Under the pieces are notes generated by a model, which did no database searches, was not told the DNA's origin, and saw nothing but the letters and a program-made list of their open reading frames with translations. Positions 24,010 to 33,038 of a DNA stretch of 64,000 bases are shown one piece after another. The stretch is from Streptomyces sp. CB01580 (GTDB lineage: Bacteria > Actinomycetota > Actinomycetes > Streptomycetales > Streptomycetaceae), in the NCBI RefSeq assembly GCF_001905795.1, contig NZ_LIXJ01000011.1, positions 163,711 through 227,710 of the forward strand, read 5' to 3'. Both the position numbers and the translations under genes were made by a program. Positions within the stretch are counted from its first letter, which is position 1; each line of letters starts with the position of its first letter.

Positions 24010-24995
24010 ATGGGCTCCTCTTCGGATTCGGTTCCTGCCCTGCTGGGATTCACAGACGTGACCGCTCCCGCGAACAGCGACCTCGTGGTGTGCGTGCTGA
24101 CTGCTGCGGTGCTCGCACCTCCGCAGCAATCCGCCGCGCAACAGCGGGCCTTCAATTGGCTGAAGGAGACCGGCCGCCACGGCCTGGAGGCCGCCGAAGC
24201 CGCAGCGTATTTCGCCGCCGTGCAAGAGTCGGACGACGCGGCGGTACAGCGCCTTGCGGCCTTCGCCGCCGCCCTGGCTGCAGCCGAACTTCGGGCCGCT
24301 GAGCGCCGACAGTCCTGGGGGAGCCGCGAGCGCAGCCACGTCCGTCTCCTCCAGGAGCACGCGGACTACGAGCCGCAGACCGAGTGGGAGAAAACAGAGC
24401 TCGGACTGTTGGTCGCGGGGGAGCCCGATGAGGACCACCAGCCTCACCGTGGACCCCCGCTTCTCGACCTGGACAGCAGCATGCCGTCGACAACCGTCCT
24501 CGGCTATGACGAGACTGCTCCCAAGGACCGACCGCGGTCGACTTGCTCTACGACCGCGCCACCCTCGACGAGGTCGCGCTGCCGGCCAGGTGCCGCACTG
24601 GCGATGGCCATGACGACGAGGACTTCGCGCACATCCCGAACTTGCGCGTTGTGCCCAGCAGCCCCGCCATGGCTGGTGCTGATACCGCCATCGCGCGTGA
24701 CCCGGACCGCCACGACTGGTTTGTTGAGATCCTGCGCTCTTACGAGGGCGACGACACGGTCTTCTACCTGGACTTCCCAGCGAGTTACGGCATGATGCCT
24801 TACTCCGTGCTGCGCATGATGGACGAGGATGACTCCGTCATCCCGTCTGTGCCGCTGCCCTGCATCCGGTACTCGGCCGACGCCAAGAAGCTCTACGAGG
24901 ACGAGTGTCCTCCGCCGATCCTCCTGCGCAACTCGGTGACCTCCGTGGACTACAGGAAGGTGATGACGCACCTGGGGTTCGTCAACCTGGTCTGA
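24010..24995 (+). pseudogene. Unknown protein split by a frameshift near 24525
   Basis: The first part (ATG 24010) reads MGSSSDSVPALLGFTDVTAP then an alanine-rich helical region (AEAAAYFAAVQESDDAAVQR) to GYDETAPKD. The second part, one frame away, reads PTAVDLLYDRATLDEVALPA, DRHDWFVEILRSYEGDDTVF, YLDFPASYGMMPYSVLRMMD and ends GFVNLV at 24993. Each half lacks what the other has, so one gene with a single indel is the simplest reading. No family was recognised. If the indel is a sequencing error the gene may be intact (about 328 residues). Confidence 0.4.
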
Positions 24996-25094
24996 GGTCG
25001 TTTCCACTGGAAACGGCGGTGGCCCCCACCTCTCTACGATGGTGTTGGCGAATTCAGGACCCGACGTTGTCGTGTGGGGCGGGTGTTGCCTTCC

Positions 25095-25305
25095 GCGCGC
25101 GAAGACCGGCTCTCCAGCCGGTGCACCGAAACCGTCCCGACCCGGCCCAGGCCGGCCGCTCGGCTCGAAGAACCACCGCACGGCCACCCGTCACGACGTG
25201 GGCCGAGTCCTCGCCACCGGCCAGGCATACAGCCGCCCGGCTCACCACAAGAAGGGCACCAAACCCAGGCGAACCGTCACGGAGCTACCAGATCAGACGC
25301 GTTAA
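25095..25305 (+). pseudogene. IS701/NF041680-type transposase, C-terminal tail
   Basis: KTGSPAGAPKPSRPGPGRPL, GSKNHRTATRHDVGRVLATG and HHKKGTKPRRT match the basic tail of a large Streptomyces transposase family. The catalytic part is missing. It overlaps the end of the convergent gene at 25302 by four bases. Confidence 0.55.
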
Positions 25306-25721
25306 GGGCGAGTAGCGGCAGCAGCGATGCCGGCCTCCCGAAGCGTGCGGGCCAGGTGTTCCATCTCGGGAAGCGTTCCTGAGTAATCACCGTCCAGCAC
25401 GCGGCGCAGCACAGCCTTGGCGTTCTTCAGGTCAATGCCGAGCTCTGCCCGCAGCACGCGCATGATGGCGACGCTCTTCGTCGGCGGACTACTCACCTGC
25501 AGCCTCGCGGGTCCATGCTCACAGAGCATCTGATCCCGCCGTTCGGCCGACACGTCGCCACCGCACACGGCTACCGCAAATCCACAGGCAAAACAGGTTG
25601 ATTCAACGTCCCATCGCAACCGGCCGTCCACCAGGGCCTGAACTCCCCGGCACTCCAGCTCCGCACCGCAGTCCTGGCACTCTGCGGAGTACCTGACGGA
25701 TTCGAAAACCGCCTGCTCCAT
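25302..25721 (-). CDS. Zinc-ribbon protein with an L7/L12-like C-terminal segment
   Basis: 139 residues from ATG. The first half has CQDCGAELECRG and CFACGFAVAVCGG, five to six cysteines fitting a zinc ribbon. The second half, KSVAIMRVLRAELGIDLKNA followed by KAVLRRVLDGDYSGTLPEME, resembles the helix-strand region of the ribosomal protein L7/L12 C-terminal domain (KTxVIKxVRExTGLGLKEAK). Such pairings occur in small Streptomyces proteins of unknown function. No operon partner; the TetR gene lies 36 bp upstream on the same strand. Confidence 0.6.
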   Translation of the reverse strand: MEQAVFESVRYSAECQDCGAELECRGVQALVDGRLRWDVESTCFACGFAVAVCGGDVSAERRDQMLCEHGPARLQVSSPPTKSVAIMRVLRAELGIDLKNAKAVLRRVLDGDYSGTLPEMEHLARTLREAGIAAAATRP

Positions 25722-25757
25722 CCCCCACCCCCAACGGAGACGAGGTTAAACGACAAG

Positions 25758-26375
25758 CTAACCGGGATCGGGTTCGTCGTGGATGGTCAATGCTCCGGCG
25801 AGGTCGAGGTCGGCGACAGTGCCGTGTGCCCCGGCGCGGACGAGCAGCACTGCGCCGAGCGCGGTGCTCCAGAACGTCCTGGCCTCCACGTCGAGCGGTC
25901 GACGGGCCGTCCAGCCGCGACTGTCGATGAGCTGGCTCACGAAGCGCTCGGATTGCCGGAACAGCAACTGGAGGTGCCGGTCGACCACGGGGGCGAGTTC
26001 GGGCTTGGAGATCCCGGCGGCGAGTGCTCGCGTGACTGACGGGAGCGAGGGCATGGCCAGTACGGCGCGGGCGATGTTGCGCCGGAATGTCGCCGCATCG
26101 GGGGCTTGGCGACCGATGCGCTCGAGCCGTCGGGCGTCGTGCAGCAGGCCGAGGAAGGCGGCGTGCACGAGCAGTGAGTCCTTGGAGCCGAAGTGGTAGG
26201 TGACCTGATTGGGGAACACACCTGCCGCGTTTGCGATCTCCGTGACGCTCATCTCGGCGCCGGGCCGCTCCTTGCAGAGCCGTGCAGTTGCCTCGATCAG
26301 ACGGCGCCTCGTCGCGCGACCGCGGTCACGCGAACGGGCCGGCGTTGATCGGGCTTCGGTTCGCTTCTTCTCCAC
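25758..26375 (-). CDS. TetR family transcriptional regulator
   Basis: 205 residues from GTG. An N-terminal helix-turn-helix reads ATRRRLIEATARLCKERPGA, EMSVTEIANAAGVFPNQVTY, HFGSKDSLLVHAAFL (residues about 20-75), then a helical ligand-binding domain. Divergent from a ketoacyl synthase gene, with two identical half-site palindromes (TTGTAT-N3-ATACAA) in the 66-bp gap. It probably represses both genes. The target enzyme suggests an acyl-type ligand (inference). Confidence 0.85.
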   Translation of the reverse strand: MEKKRTEARSTPARSRDRGRATRRRLIEATARLCKERPGAEMSVTEIANAAGVFPNQVTYHFGSKDSLLVHAAFLGLLHDARRLERIGRQAPDAATFRRNIARAVLAMPSLPSVTRALAAGISKPELAPVVDRHLQLLFRQSERFVSQLIDSRGWTARRPLDVEARTFWSTALGAVLLVRAGAHGTVADLDLAGALTIHDEPDPG

Positions 26376-26382
26376 GCCCAAA

Positions 26383-26426
26383 TTGTATGTGATACAACAG
26401 AGCTTGTTCGTTTGTATCGCATACAA
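26383..26426. promoter_or_regulatory. Two TTGTAT-N3-ATACAA operators
   Basis: Site 1 at 26383-26397 (TTGTATGTGATACAA) and site 2 at 26412-26426 (TTGTATCGCATACAA). Both are perfect 6-bp half-site palindromes with a 3-bp centre, 29 bp apart start to start, in an AT-rich stretch between the divergent TetR and ketosynthase genes. Confidence 0.85.
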
Positions 26427-26441
26427 GAAAGATTGAGGGGC

Positions 26442-27704
26442 ATGCACCGGACTGAAGTCGTCGTGACCGGACTCGGCGCGATCACACCACTCGGGGCAGA
26501 CGTGGCCTCCACCTGGGACGCCCTGCTTGCCGGCGAGTCCGGCATCCGCGGCGGCGTCCTGCCCGGCCACGAGGACGCCGGCCTTCCCGACACCGTTGCT
26601 GGAACGATGGCGATCGACCCCGCCGAGTTGCTGCTGCCGGTACAGGCCAGGCGGCTCGACCGCTCGCAGCAGGCGGCCTTCATCGCGGCGGCCGAAGCCT
26701 GGGCCGATGCCGGTGCCCCAGAGGTGGACCCGGACCGGCTCGCATCGGCGATCGGCACGGGCATCGGCGGCGTAGGGACGCTGCTGAAGGAGGACGACGT
26801 ACTGGAGGCGGCCGGGACCCGGCGCGTCTCGCCACGTACGGTCCCGATGCTCATGCCCAATGCGGCGGCGGCGCTGATCAGTATCGAATACGGTGCACGG
26901 GCCGGTGTCTACACGCCCGTCTCGGCGTGCTCTTCCGGTGCCGAGGCGATCGCCCTGGGAGCCAGGCTCATCCGTGCCGGCGAGGCGGACGTGGTCATCG
27001 CGGGCGGGACCGAGGCCGCAACCACCCCGATCACCGTCGCCGGCTTCACCCAGGCACAAGCACTGTCGCGGCACACCGCCGAACCCGCCTCGGCGTCCCG
27101 GCCGTTCGCCGCGGACCGCAGCGGATTCGTCCTCAGCGAAGGCGCCGCTGTCATGGTGCTCGAAAGCGCCGAGCATGCCAGCGCCCGAGGCGCGCGTGTC
27201 CACGCGGTGCTCGCGGGCGCCGGCATCGCCGCCGACGCCCACCACATCACGGCTCCCGCTCCCGACGGCTCCGGTCAGATCTCCGCCATGCGGAAGGCTC
27301 TCGCGCAAGCCGGTTTGGCTCCCGAGCAGATCAGCCACATCAACGCCCACGCCACCGGAACTCCGGTCGGCGACGTCGCCGAGGCACACGCGATCAGGGA
27401 GGTCTTCGGCCACGCCACCGTGACAGCCCCCAAGGCTGCGCTCGGTCATCTCTTCGGCGCCGCCGGCGCGATCGAAGCACTCATCGCCGTCCTCAGTGTG
27501 GAGCACGGCGTCATCCCGCCGACCCGCAACCTCACCGCGGCCGACGTCGATCCCGACATCGATCTCGATGTCGTCGCAGAGCGACGAGACGTCCCCCAGG
27601 AGGCCGTGCTCAGCAACTCCTTCGGCTTCGGTGGGCAAAACGTCTCACTCGTCGTCACCGGCTCACGGCACCACGCGTCCCGTACAGCCCCGACCACACC
27701 ATGA
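26442..27704 (+). CDS. Beta-ketoacyl-ACP synthase II (FabF-like)
   Basis: 420 residues. ATG after GATTGAGGGGC. Full-length KAS II: VVVTGLGAITPLG at the N-terminus, catalytic cysteine in PVSACSSGAEAIALG (residue 163), histidines in NAHATGTPVGD (303) and KAALGHLFGAAGA (336), and terminal NSFGFGGQNVSLV. It condenses acyl and malonyl-ACP chains. No ACP, KR or other FAS gene is adjacent; it is paired only with its TetR regulator. So it is probably an inducible extra synthase adjusting lipid composition or evading a KAS inhibitor. The second possibility is an inference from other Streptomyces resistance synthases. Confidence 0.88.
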   Translation: MHRTEVVVTGLGAITPLGADVASTWDALLAGESGIRGGVLPGHEDAGLPDTVAGTMAIDPAELLLPVQARRLDRSQQAAFIAAAEAWADAGAPEVDPDRLASAIGTGIGGVGTLLKEDDVLEAAGTRRVSPRTVPMLMPNAAAALISIEYGARAGVYTPVSACSSGAEAIALGARLIRAGEADVVIAGGTEAATTPITVAGFTQAQALSRHTAEPASASRPFAADRSGFVLSEGAAVMVLESAEHASARGARVHAVLAGAGIAADAHHITAPAPDGSGQISAMRKALAQAGLAPEQISHINAHATGTPVGDVAEAHAIREVFGHATVTAPKAALGHLFGAAGAIEALIAVLSVEHGVIPPTRNLTAADVDPDIDLDVVAERRDVPQEAVLSNSFGFGGQNVSLVVTGSRHHASRTAPTTP

Positions 27705-28292
27705 CCCACGCGAACGCACCGTGGTCCGTACAGGGCCGCCGCCGATAGCCCGCGGCTCCCGCCCGGCGCTGCGACCGGCTTCACGCCGTGGTCGGCCCAT
27801 ATGGGTCGGCTTGTCCGGCGCCGCCGTTCGGCCTCCGGCCCGTCATGGCGGGTGGCCGGGCGGCGGTTCTTCGAGCTTCACGTCGAGATCGGCGGACTTG
27901 ATTTCGATGTGTGGGTTGACCCTGCGTAGAACGGTGGTGAGCCCGGCGCTGGCGGGCCCTCTTGTATACCGTGGTCGGCCCGACCACGGGCCCGACCAGC
28001 ACCGAGCAAGTCGGCCCGGCCCCCTGCGGTGCGCACTTGGGCGGTCACTTGGGGACCCACTTTGGTGCCCGACCAAGAGGAGCTGGGGAAACCAGCAGGT
28101 CGCGGCGCACATTTGGCCGTACGTCGCGTCGTCACAAGCCCTCTTCTCCCCTCCTGACGTCCGTATTGGAGGAGAGCATCGGGTTCCGGGGGCCCGGACG
28201 ACCTCACAGGCCGGGCGCGGCCGGCAGCGGTGGCGAGCCGGCGGCTGGTCGCGAGTTGCGAAGGAGCAGAGCTGATGGCGGGGAAGCGGTAG
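27705..28292. other. Gap with a short minus-strand protein tail
   Basis: The minus strand at about 27843-27945 reads LTTVLRRVNPHIEIKSADLD, VKLEEPPPGHPP then stop, a convincing protein terminus without a recognisable body. GTGGTCGGCC and its inverted form recur around 27790-27990. The remainder holds no supported gene. Confidence 0.35.
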
Positions 28293-28575
28293 ATGAATCC
28301 GGTGGGGTCGACGAACAACCTGCGCGGTGACGTGCTGTGCGTGCTCGGAGTGCTGAAGGTCGCGACCGTCGAGCAGATCCAGCAGATCTCAGCCCCGCAC
28401 ATGAGCTACCGGCATACCGACAAGGACAAGCCCTCCGAGCGGAAGCAGGCCCGCACCGCCTCGCACCTCGGGGCGCTCTCCGACCTGCGCAAGCACGGCC
28501 TGGTGGAGAACGGCGGGAAGATCCCGGGCGGGGACACCCTGCGCAACCTGACACCCATGGGCCCGGACGCTCGGT
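28293..28575 (+). pseudogene. Replication-relaxation family protein, N-terminal fragment
   Basis: MNPVGSTNNLRGDVLCVLGV, LKVATVEQIQQISAPHMSYR, QARTASHLGALSDLRKHGLV and ENGGKIPGGDTLRNLT match the winged-helix head of replication-relaxation proteins encoded by Streptomyces plasmids and integrative elements. After residue 92 the frame turns into unrelated sequence, so the rest is lost. It points to a past integrated element. Confidence 0.6.
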
Positions 28576-28692
28576 CGAGTCGATCCCGATGGCAGCAACC
28601 GGGCGAAGCCGGGCAGGCCGCCGCTGCTCTCCGGGCGGTGAGCAGCGGGCAGTGGTATTGCGCCGGGATCGGCCTGCTTCCCGAGTGCGCCG

Positions 28693-29397
28693 TCACGGGG
28701 TGTGCTGCCGCCCGGCCTGTCCTGCGCGGGTGTTGCGTCGGGCGGTGATGTGTTCGGGCGGTTCGATGTGGTCCGGGAGGAGTGGGTCGGCTTCGGGTTC
28801 GCCCCAGGCGGTGACGAGGGGGAGGGTGCCCGCCCAGATCCCGAGGGCGGCGTCGGGTCCGTCGCCGTCCTCCGGGGCGCCGGTGCGTATCTTGACCGAT
28901 GCCTCCTCGAGCGACAGGGCGAGCAGGGAGGTTGCCGCCATTTCCTTGCGGTTCGGCTGTCGTGCGTAGTCCCACTGTCCGGGCGCGGATTGTTCGGTCA
29001 GGCAGTGCAGCCCTTCCCGCTTCTCCGTTGGATCCGTGACCAGGCGCGGGACACCGTAGATCATCGCGCTGCGGTAGTTGATGCCGTGTTCGAACACCGA
29101 CCGTGCGAGGACGAGGCCGTCCACGTGCGTCACGGTGACGCATACCGTCGCCTCGGGCGAGGCGACCAGGCCTCGGCTGGCCACAGACCCGTGAAAGTAG
29201 AGGTTGCGCCCGTCGCTCCCGTAGACGGTGGGGACGACCATGGGGTTCCCGTCGATGACCAGTCCGAAGTGGCACACGAAGCCGGCATCCAGGATCGCGT
29301 CGAGTTCGGCACGGTCCAGGCTCCCTTGTTCCCGCAGACGGCGGTGACGGGTGCGGTCCGTTTCCGGCAGGGTAGTCCGGAGTTGGCTGTATTTCAC
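28693..29397 (-). CDS. Pyridoxamine 5'-phosphate oxidase-like flavin-binding protein
   Basis: 234 residues from a GTG with GAAGGAG five bases upstream. The split-barrel pattern is ILDAGFVCHFGLVIDGNPMV, VPTVYGSDGRNLYFHGSVAS, CVTVTHVDGLVLARSVFEHG and NYRSAMIYGVPRLVTDPTEK, as in the NimA/PPOX-type FMN or F420-binding family. The long C-terminal extension with EEASVKIRTG and PLPLVTAWGEP-like text is usual for the pyridoxamine-oxidase-related group of about 220-240 residues. Substrate unknown. It lies 114 bp from a DinB-like isomerase gene on the same strand. Confidence 0.75.
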   Translation of the reverse strand: MKYSQLRTTLPETDRTRHRRLREQGSLDRAELDAILDAGFVCHFGLVIDGNPMVVPTVYGSDGRNLYFHGSVASRGLVASPEATVCVTVTHVDGLVLARSVFEHGINYRSAMIYGVPRLVTDPTEKREGLHCLTEQSAPGQWDYARQPNRKEMAATSLLALSLEEASVKIRTGAPEDGDGPDAALGIWAGTLPLVTAWGEPEADPLLPDHIEPPEHITARRNTRAGQAGRQHTP

Positions 29398-29511
29398 GGC
29401 AGCTCCTTCGCAAGCGCGTGGGCAGTAGGAGGACTTCACAACGTGGTGGACATGGCCGATGGCGCGGCCGGCGGCTCCGAGACGGGCGGGTCGGGCGCGG
29501 ACGTGGTCCGG

Positions 29512-30249
29512 TCAGCTTGTCGGTGCACCAGCGGCGAGTTGATCGGCCCAGTGTCGCTGGTGCGGTTCCAGGTTCAGCCGTGTCCGGCCCCACAGGTCGA
29601 GATACAGTTCCTCGGCCGTGGCCGCGATCTGCGCGTCGCGCGGTTCGCCCGGTGTCGCCGCCCTGGTGTGCACGGTCGCCGCGGCGAGTTCCACGAGCCA
29701 GCGGTCGCCCGTGTCGGTGCTGTGCACCTCGAACCGGCCGGTGCGGGTGAAGAGCCTGCCGTCGCGGGCCCCGGCAGCCAGGTGGACGGCGAGGATCTCG
29801 TCCACGCCGTCGGCGGCGACGTCCGCGGGGATCGTCAGTGATTGCCCCACGGCGTCAGCGACGTCCCAGCCGTGGACGAACGCTTCGTGGGTGAGACATC
29901 GCGGCCAGAAGGAGACGACGTGCGGCTGGGTGGACCAGTTCCACGCGGCGGCCAGGGGGTCGGCTGCGGCGAGACGGTCCAGAACCCGGTCCCATTCCTT
30001 GGCGGCCCACGGGAGCAACCGGTCGTCGGGGAGCATCTCGGCGTCGGTGAACTCGGGTTCGCCGGCCCCTTGCTCGACGCAGGCGTGGATGAAGGAGGCG
30101 ACGTTGCCGAGATGGTGAACGACATCGCGGATCCGCCACGCCGGACAGGCAGGGACGGAGTCGTCGAGCCGGTTCTCGGCCATGCGCCACACGCGCGCGC
30201 CCACCGCCCGGGTCGCCTCGATGTGGCGTGCGGTGTCCAGCAGGTCCAT
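29512..30249 (-). CDS. Maleylpyruvate isomerase-type mycothiol-dependent protein
   Basis: 245 residues, ATG after GAAGGGCTC. The N-terminal DinB-like metal-binding domain has CPAWRIRDVVHHLGNVASFI (first histidines) and CLTHEAFVHGWDVADAVG (later H-x3-H set), the usual metal ligands; a C-terminal domain resembling SCP2 follows from about residue 155. Family members use mycothiol for isomerisation or thiol transfer. Mycothiol is the main thiol of actinomycetes, which supports the organism call. The substrate is unknown; the upstream flavin reductase is broken. Confidence 0.75.
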   Translation of the reverse strand: MDLLDTARHIEATRAVGARVWRMAENRLDDSVPACPAWRIRDVVHHLGNVASFIHACVEQGAGEPEFTDAEMLPDDRLLPWAAKEWDRVLDRLAAADPLAAAWNWSTQPHVVSFWPRCLTHEAFVHGWDVADAVGQSLTIPADVAADGVDEILAVHLAAGARDGRLFTRTGRFEVHSTDTGDRWLVELAAATVHTRAATPGEPRDAQIAATAEELYLDLWGRTRLNLEPHQRHWADQLAAGAPTS

Positions 30250-30539
30250 CAGGTTGAGCCCTTCGATAGCGGGGTTCGGTGACTGGTCGGGTCGAGTCGT
30301 TCGGGAGCGAGGTCCGGCGTCCGATTCGCTGCGCCATGGCCCCGCCTGCGCGCTGCGACTCACTGATCAGCGTCTCGACCCTTCCCGGGCCCGCGTTGCA
30401 GCGCCGATTCGCGACGCGGGCCCGGGGTGGACGACGTTGCGCATCTCGTCGCGTTCGTCGCCGTCGGCCTTGTCCGCCAGAAGCGGCGGTCGACCGACGG
30501 CACCGGCACCTGTCCGTTTCCCTTGTCCGAGTCCGGCTG

Positions 30540-30905
30540 GACGGGGTGGTGCCGGCGTCGCCTCCCTGTTCGGTGAGTCTTCCGTACCGCCGGTGCAGAC
30601 AGAGGAGCGGCTCGCCGGGGCCGCCGTGGGGTGGCAGGCGGACACCGGTCGCCTCGGCGGTGATCAGAGTGTGGTCGGCGGCCTTCAGGTGCCGGGTCAT
30701 GCGACACGTCAGGACGGCGGCGCTTTATTCCAGTTCCGGCCCTCCGCCGTGAGGGGGCGGCCGATGGCGCACAGCACCCCGGCGAACTCCTCGTCGCCGA
30801 AGGGGCGGTGTTGGGTGAAGCGGTCGGCGAGAGCGTGCTGTCCGATGGCGAGGACGTTCACGGTGAAGCGGCCGGTCTCCTGGATCACGGCCTCCGTGCG
30901 GCTGC
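30540..30905 (-). pseudogene. Flavin reductase-like protein, truncated by MITE and frameshifted
   Basis: Downstream of the MITE the minus strand reads SRTEAVIQETGRFTVNVLAI, GQHALADRFTQHRPFGDEEF, then GRNWNKAPPS and stop at 30709. After a frame change it continues as TRHLKAADHTLITAEATGVR and PGEPLLCLHRRYGRL. This is a typical flavin-reductase/FMN-binding split barrel (GRFxVNVLA...DHTLI). The N-terminal part is replaced by the MITE and IS630 sequence. Confidence 0.65.
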
Positions 30906-30906
30906 C

Positions 30907-31109
30907 TAGTGCCGTGACCGGCAAGGTTTGCCCTGAAGGAGCGTCGTCCGGTGCGTGCGATCGCAAGGCAGCCGAAAGCCCTCGGATGGGGTCTCCCCTG
31001 CTCGAACGAAGTCGAGAGCTTGGGGAAGGGCTACGTGGGCTCTCGGCCAACGCCGCGAGCGTGCGTGCGGGACGGTGCGACGGGGCAAACCTTGCCGGGA
31101 GCGGCACTA
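30907..31109. mobile_element. 199-bp MITE, copy 2, with TA target duplication
   Basis: Core 30909-31107, same length and orientation as copy 1 at 650-848, with about seven substitutions (around 96 percent identity). Both ends carry TA inside CTAG. It truncates the flavin reductase gene on one side and abuts an IS630 transposase fragment on the other. Confidence 0.8.
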
Positions 31110-31117
31110 GTGGCTCG

Positions 31118-31590
31118 TCACGCAGCCTTGGTCGGGTAATCGGTCCATGACCGGATCGGTGAGTCGGGCGCGAAGTTGGTCTTCGGTTCCGCTCGGGTGT
31201 TGCGCCAGCGGACGTAGGCGGCGATGGCGGCGTTCTGTTCGTCGTGGCTGCGGTGATCGGTGCCGTTCAGTGCGAAGTAGCGCAGAGCCGCGAACTCGGC
31301 CTCGATCCAGTTCAGCCAGGAGCCGTAGGTCGGCAGGAAGACCAGCTCGATGTCGTTGTCGGCTGCCCAGGTGCGGACGTTGGCGTGCTTGTGCGGGGAG
31401 AAGTTGTCCAGCACCACATAAAGCTTTTGCCCGGGCCAGCGGGCGCGCAGAGCCTTGAGGAGGTCGAGGAACTCGCGCCACCGCTTGCGCGGGCGAATGC
31501 GGTAGTACAGCTTGCCGGTGGCCAGATCGAGGGCGGCGAGCATCTGCCTCACTCCACCGTAGCGGTTGTAGGTGGCCCGCAGCCTGCTCC
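31118..31590 (-). pseudogene. IS630-family transposase, DDE C-terminal part
   Basis: Reads RATYNRYGGVRQMLAALDLA, RWREFLDLLKALRARWPGQK, LYVVLDNFSPHKHANVRTWA and FLPTYGSWLNWIEAEFAALR, containing the second aspartate and the final glutamate region of the IS630/Tc1 DDE domain; it ends WTDYPTKAA. The first third of the protein is missing, cut at the MFS gene. It lies eight bases from the MITE, an element type that the same family could mobilise. Confidence 0.75.
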
Positions 31591-31607
31591 TTCTTCTTCC
31601 AGGGGGC

Positions 31608-32908
31608 TCAGCGGGTGCGGACGGGAAGCCGGATCAGCGCGATCCCGATGCCGCTGGCCAGCAACATGCCGACCAGGACCAGGAGCCCGGGGACGTCGGA
31701 GCCGGTGCCGTCCTTGAGACGGCCGAGCAGTATCGGGCTGAGGAATCCACCGAGCAGGCCGATGCTGTTGATGAGCGCGATCCCACCCGCGGCGGCCGTG
31801 CCGGACAGGTACGCCGACGGCATCGACCAGAACACCGCGTAGGCGCCCAGCTGCAGGCAGCCGAGACGGTGAGGGCGAGCAGCGAGAGCGGGAGGTTGCC
31901 GGTGCTGAACGCGGCGACCGCCATGGCCAGCCCGGACAGGACCGCAGGGACCGCACTGTGCAGGCGCCGTTCAGCAAGCCGGTCGGAACGCCTGCTCACC
32001 ACGAGCATCGCGACGATCGCGGCGGCGTACGGCACCGCGGAGAGCAGCCCGACGGTGGTGAGGCTCTCGACGCCGTTGCCGACCAGGATCGTGGGCAGCC
32101 AGAAGATCACCGCGTACATCCCGCCGATGAGGCAGAAGTAGCTCACCGCGAGCCCGTACACGCGGGGGTCGCGCAGCACCTGGCGGAACTCGTGCTTGCT
32201 CCGGGCCTTCGACCCGACGGTGAGGTCCCGCGCCAGCTGAGCCTTCTCGTGGTCGTCGAGCCAGCGCGCCTGAGCGGGGGAGTCGGCGAGGACGCCATAC
32301 ACGACGAATGCGAGCAGGACCGTCGGAACGCCTTCGAGGAGAAACATCCATTGCCAGCCGGTGAGGCCGCCGGCACCGTCCAATCCGGTCATGATCCACG
32401 TCGACACGGGCCCGCCGACCATCGCGCTGAGCGGCCCGGCGAGCATGAACACCGTCATGGGCGTGGCCAGCAGCCGCGACGGATACCAGAAGCCGAGGTA
32501 GAAGATGATGCCGGGCGCGAAGCCGGCCTCGAACACGCCGAGCAGGAACCGCAGGATCAGGAAGCTCGTGGTGTCGTGCACGAACATCATCGCGGTGGAC
32601 GTGAGGCCCCACAGCAGCATGATCCGGACGATCGTCCTGCGGGTGCCGATCCGGGCCAGCAGCAGGTTGCTGGGGACCTCGAACAGGACGTAGCCGAGGA
32701 AGAAGATGCCCGCGCCGAGGCCGTACACCGCTTCGCTGATTGCGATGTCCTCGGACATCTGCAGCTTCGCGAACCCGATGTTGACCCGGTCCAGGGCCGC
32801 GAACGTGTAGCAGACCAGCAACAGGGGCAGCAGCTTCCGGCTGATCTTGCGGTACAGCCCGTCCTGTCGGGTGATCGGTCTGTCCCCGACGCCGGTGGGG
32901 TGGTCCAT
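31608..32908 (-). pseudogene. MFS transporter (anion:cation symporter-like) with a frameshift
   Basis: From ATG at 32908: KISRKLLPLLLVCYTFAALDRVNIGFA type start, in part LLLVCYTFAALDRVNIGFAK, then RIGTRRTIVRIMLLWGLTST (MFS loop 2-3 motif), six helices, a cytosolic loop and further helices up to SLLALTVSAAC. Near 31848 the frame changes; the remaining two helices continue as GAYAVFWSMPSAYLSGTAAA, GGIALINSIGLLGGFLSPIL and end at 31608. This fits the ACS family (tartrate, phthalate and similar acids). A single indel makes it a recent pseudogene or a sequencing error. It is divergent from an Lrp-like gene that may control it. Confidence 0.7.
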
Positions 32909-33038
32909 GGTGCGCTCCGTCCCGAGCCGCCGACTCTGGCGTCCTTGTGTCGGTCGAGCATTGATCGGGAGCCGTATGCGGCTTGAAAAGTGATGGATAC
33001 TTCCTCTGGAGGCTTGATCGGCGAGGGAAACGGACAGG

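Noticed and set aside
28293..28575. An active plasmid replication gene
   Set aside because: Only the first 92 residues of a replication-relaxation protein remain and no Rep or Tra genes are nearby.
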